Source: Gambelia wislizenii
Lineage: Eukaryota > Chordata > Lepidosauria > Squamata > Crotaphytidae
NCBI GenBank assembly: GCA_030847615.1
Contig: JAUMIR010000004.1
Coordinates: forward strand, 84,475,001 to 84,539,000
Direction of reading: 5' to 3'
DNA length: 64,000 nt
In this document: positions 61,701 to 64,000 of the stretch, in pieces
Position numbering within the stretch: the first letter of the stretch is position 1
How the letters are laid out: every line of letters starts with the position of its first letter
The notes under the pieces: generated by a model
The model's input: only the letters and a program-made list of their open reading frames with translations
Told to the model about the DNA's origin: nothing
Database searches by the model: none
Position numbers and translations under genes: made by a program

Positions 61701-63825
61701 GGAAAGAAACCCTTTCCCCCTGCAGCTTGAAGCTGCCATTAAAGCTAACAAACCTGAACTAATTCGGTGATATCTACCCTATTACATTTTATCTGTTGAA
61801 TATGACAGTTAAATAAATGAACCGGTTTCATTGTTGTTCTTAATTGTTTGGGATTGGATTTGGTAATGAACAAAAAGTGATCATCCACCTTTTCCCTGAA
61901 TATAACTGAACTTTGTTGCTGAGCAAGGACATAAAATATAGTTGTCACCAAACCTCTCTATAGTTTTACATAGATTATCATAGCTAGATGAAATAATATG
62001 AGTTCGTTTTATTGTTTTAGTCACTAGGGTCTATCTATCTGAATCCAATTGCTAGTCCTTACTAGAGTGGAACCCACTGAATCAGTGGAACTTATCTTAG
62101 TGTTGTCTTACCACTACTGTAGTTGAGACAAACAATTGGAGTTAAACCATGATTTATTTATTTATTTACTTTATCTAGCAAAATTGTCAGGCAGCAGAGG
62201 CTGATCTATATACTATCTGTTCATGAGGAGAATATTTCATGAAATATTCGTGCAATCACATACTCTCAGGCTTTCACTATTTTATTGTAACATCCTGTAG
62301 GAGTCTTGTGTTCAGTTAGTCAACATGGCTCTGAAGGCTAGATGCTTAGTGAGACTGGCATTCTAGTCAGCTATTTTCAAGTTACTACTAATTTCATTGC
62401 CTTTTGAGTTTTTAAAATCTTGTGCCTTTTGTTCTGATGGTTGGGCAAAATTTCTTGGTTCTGGTGAACAACAGCATATTTTTTCTGTAAAATGAAAGGT
62501 GGATCAGTATGATTTTTGTAACACGTAATGTAATATAGGCTGGTTCTGTGGTTGTAGGCACATTTGATGAGTGCAGCTCTGAAGCTGAAGTTCAGTCCTG
62601 GATGCGATACAACATATTTCTTCTGCTTGAAGTTGGCACATTCAATGCTTTGGTGGAGCTTTTGAACATGGAAATAGAGTGAGTTCATTGGCAATGAAGA
62701 ATTGGGCCTTGAAGATAAACGTAGCTATTCTGCCCCATTATGATCTGCCCCCACCACAATAGATATTTCTGGACAGATAACAGAGTGTGTCTAAACATCT
62801 GATTGCCTTTCACAAGTAGTAACAATATATGAATCACATGTTTCATTAATTCTGCTATCTGTCCAGTATTCATCTGGTTTCATAGAAAACTATCTGTTCC
62901 CTATATTGGGAACAGGATCAAGCTGTGTAGGCAGTAGGTGATGCAGCAAATTCCTTTCCTCTGCCTGTTAAGTATCTGATCTAGACTTTTAAACTTTTTT
63001 GATTAAGGGAAAATCATAGAATTGCAGAGTTGGAAGAGACCACAAGGGCCATCCAATCCAACCTCCTGCCATGCAGGAAATCACATTCTTCATGTTTATT
63101 TTGCAATGACAGCTGCTAAACTGGTGAAAGATGAACTTTCACTCATTCTATTTAAATGGACAATAGAAATATACCAGAACAGAATAATTTCTAACAGAGA
63201 GGCAGGTATTCATGCAGTCCTTCCCCCACAAGTTATAATAGTTCTTTTCCCCTTTAGTTTAAATATTGGCAATAGGAACAGCAGTCCTGGAAAGGTTTTG
63301 TGTAGCTCAGAGCAGTCCAGTATTAAAATTTTAAAACAACAACCATCTATTGTGTTCTACCCTTATCCTGTAAGAGAGAGTGGGCTCAGGCCTTCTGCCA
63401 ACCTTGGGGTGGGGGTCTGTATTCTCCTCTGCACCCCACACTCCTGGAGTCCCTGTATAAGAAGCTGGGATGATGGGATCTTCTTATTTCATCTCTTGCA
63501 CAGACAGGGCCCCAGCTTTTCAGCAAGGAAATCTATTAATTCTTGTTCACAAAGACATCAGTTTAGTCTATTTATAACAATTGGAGACCTAAGGCACACA
63601 CAGGGATATTCAGGGGACAGGGGTTCTTTCTTCCTTTGGAGATGTCATCTGTTACTTTACCAAAGGAATGTTCTTTGGGTAAGCTTATGAATTGACTTTC
63701 TCTTCAGTTTGACACAGTTACATTTCAGAAACATTTTCTACTTCTTTTTTCCCCAGTAACAGTGCTGCCTGCAGTAGTGCAGTAAGGAAGCCTGCCATCT
63801 CCTTGGCTGACAGCACAGACTTGAG
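55325..63825 (+). CDS. STRIP1: STRIP1 (FAM40A), spliced coding region, exons 1-6, 3'-partial
   Basis: Striatin-interacting protein 1, the core scaffold of the STRIPAK complex, which joins PP2A and striatins with GCKIII kinases and acts in cell shape, migration and Hippo signalling. Six GT-AG exons join in phase to 203 residues: a Gly-rich start MEPGGGGGPGLLIVNNKQ, basic GKGREANRNQRKDSE, acidic FEFEYADTDKWAAELS, then the N1221-type helical domain (ELYSYTEGPEFQLNRKCFEE, THAMRLLDGLEVTAREKRLR, VQSWMRYNIFLLLEVGTFNA). Text such as KWAAELSELYSYTEGPEF marks STRIP1 rather than STRIP2. The family length is about 840 residues, so three quarters lie beyond the window. The start at 55325 was chosen because known STRIP1 proteins begin MEP and continue LIVNNKQ. 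Confidence 0.96.
55615..56204. mobile_element. hAT-type element, STRIP1 intron 1
   Basis: Ends CAGTGGCTCTTAACCTTTTA and, inverted, CATGGTTCTTCACCTGTGGT. 8-bp duplication GGTTAGGG (55607-55614) and GATTAGGG (56205-56212). Non-autonomous; contains a (TAA)n run at 55711-55741 and a nested MITE. Confidence 0.85.
55941..56142. mobile_element. Nested MITE within the hAT element
   Basis: CAGGGCCGGTTTAAAG at the left and, inverted, CAGGACCGGTTTAAGG at the right. Flanking octamers match only partly (CCTGCCCT and ACTTGCCT). Confidence 0.75.
56213..57111. other. STRIP1 intron 1, right part
   Basis: No exon or clear element boundaries. A GC-rich patch near 56,360-56,430 may be a decayed transposon. Confidence 0.4.
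57112..57181 (+). CDS. STRIP1: STRIP1 exon 2
   Basis: GYSESPDFEFEYADTDKWAA then ELS; acidic, with an FEFEY core. Ends in phase 1. Confidence 0.95.
57343..57762. mobile_element. GC-rich Tigger-like MITE, STRIP1 intron 2
   Basis: 420 bp. Ends CAGTTGCCCCTCCACATTCG and, inverted, CAGTCGTCCCTTCACATTCG. TA on both sides (57341-57342, 57763-57764). The GC-rich interior repeats GGCCCCATGAAGGCC-like units. It shares only the terminal motif with the 230-bp Tigger copies. Confidence 0.85.
58329..58749 (-). mobile_element. Sauria SINE with a nested MITE, STRIP1 intron 2
   Basis: Antisense SINE: tail TTGTTGTCGTGCTTTCAAGC, body GACTTGTCCAAGGCCAACCA, head CCCTGGTCTCCAGAATCATA. Flanked by a 25-bp target duplication with one mismatch (58304-58328 and 58750-58774). 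The head is interrupted by the MITE at 58526. Confidence 0.9.
58526..58742. mobile_element. Inverted-repeat MITE inside the SINE, hAT-like
   Basis: The left arm GCCAAATCTGCACTACACAA mirrors the right end (TTTTTGTAGTGTGGAGTTGG). The interior AGAATCCTGGGATTTATAGT relates it to the outer MITE at 54576. Confidence 0.8.
59554..59628 (+). CDS. STRIP1: STRIP1 exon 3
   Basis: ELYSYTEGPEFQLNRKCFEE then DFRLH. Start of the N1221 domain. Phase 1 in and out. Confidence 0.95.
59629..61404. other. STRIP1 intron 3
   Basis: No transposon or gene could be identified with confidence. Contains C-rich patches (60,060-60,330). Confidence 0.5.
61405..61539 (+). CDS. STRIP1: STRIP1 exon 4
   Basis: LDKKWTELDTSQHRTHAMRL then LDGLEVTAREKRLRVARAIL and YVAQ. 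Phase 1 in and out. Confidence 0.95.
62558..62678 (+). CDS. STRIP1: STRIP1 exon 5
   Basis: GTFDECSSEAEVQSWMRYNI then FLLLEVGTFNALVELLNMEI. Known STRIP1 has GTFGECSSE here, so Gly to Asp at one position. Ends in phase 2. Confidence 0.95.
63014..63085 (-). mobile_element. CR1 3'-end fragment, STRIP1 intron 5
   Basis: TCATAGAATTGCAGAGTTGG and CCATCCAATCCAACCTCCTG: the CR1 terminus only. Confidence 0.85.
63757..63825 (+). CDS. STRIP1: STRIP1 exon 6
   Basis: DNSAACSSAVRKPAISLADS then TDLR; followed by a GTGAGG donor. The gene continues past 64,000. Confidence 0.95.
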
Positions 63826-64000
63826 GTGAGGAAATAAGTTACTGATGAGGTGAGATTTCCTTATGAAAGAGTCATAAGTTTGCAAAGATGCCTTTCCTTT
63901 CCCTACAGCTTTTTCTTTTCTTGCTTATCCTCTTATCAGCACTTTGTTTTTCCCCATTTCTACAGAATTCAGATTTTTAGATTTCCTGTAATGTACTGTT

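Noticed and set aside
63022..63690. 222-residue ORF in STRIP1 intron 5
   Set aside because: Begins inside a CR1 tail, has no recognisable domain, and lies between confirmed STRIP1 exons.

Overview
The window is vertebrate nuclear DNA, most likely from a squamate reptile (lizard or snake). It has GT-AG spliced exons, large introns, and a dense load of repeats typical of squamates: CR1, L2 and L1 LINEs, Sauria-type SINEs (one with a 5S rRNA head), Penelope-like elements, a DIRS-type retrotransposon, and hAT-like and pogo/Tigger-like MITEs. No bacterial or viral genes, CRISPR arrays or operons were seen.

Two host genes lie in tandem on the + strand. AHCYL1 (IRBIT) runs from its second coding exon at 23159 to a stop codon at 48181-48183, with polyadenylation signals near 50,500. 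Its first coding exon (about 40 residues) is not in the window. STRIP1 starts in a CpG-rich promoter at about 55,060-55,325. Six coding exons are visible, covering about 204 codons of a protein of roughly 840 residues, and the gene runs off the right edge. All exon phases join cleanly: 490 AHCYL1 residues and 203 whole STRIP1 residues without a stop.

Layout. 1-23,158 is probably AHCYL1 intron 1 or upstream sequence. It holds a decayed DIRS-type element (848-5856), a 5S-headed SINE (5857-6083), and a full-length antisense L1 with a perfect 17-bp target-site duplication (6135-13543). That L1 is interrupted by a 1.5-kb terminal-inverted-repeat element carrying a 94-bp minisatellite (10099-11600). 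A Tigger-like MITE, a Penelope-like element, two CR1 copies and two SINEs follow. AHCYL1 introns contain a nearly intact antisense L2 (24757-28245, intron 3), a CR1 with RT coding (36290-38245, intron 10), a multiply nested repeat cluster (41680-44325, intron 14) and a CR1 (45043-46325, intron 15). Between the genes are a second, larger inverted Penelope-like element (52713-53925) and a hAT MITE inside another MITE (54576-54992). STRIP1 introns carry nested hAT elements, a GC-rich Tigger-like MITE and a SINE with a nested MITE.

The two genes act in separate processes: AHCYL1 controls IP3 receptors and ion transporters, and STRIP1 scaffolds STRIPAK phosphatase complexes. Their adjacency is a conserved vertebrate linkage. 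I found no convincing new biological system. The most unusual structures are the fold-back Penelope-like copies with target duplications, the hairpin minisatellite in the transposon inside L1, and the nearly intact L2 with a 50-bp offspring-like insertion elsewhere in the same gene.
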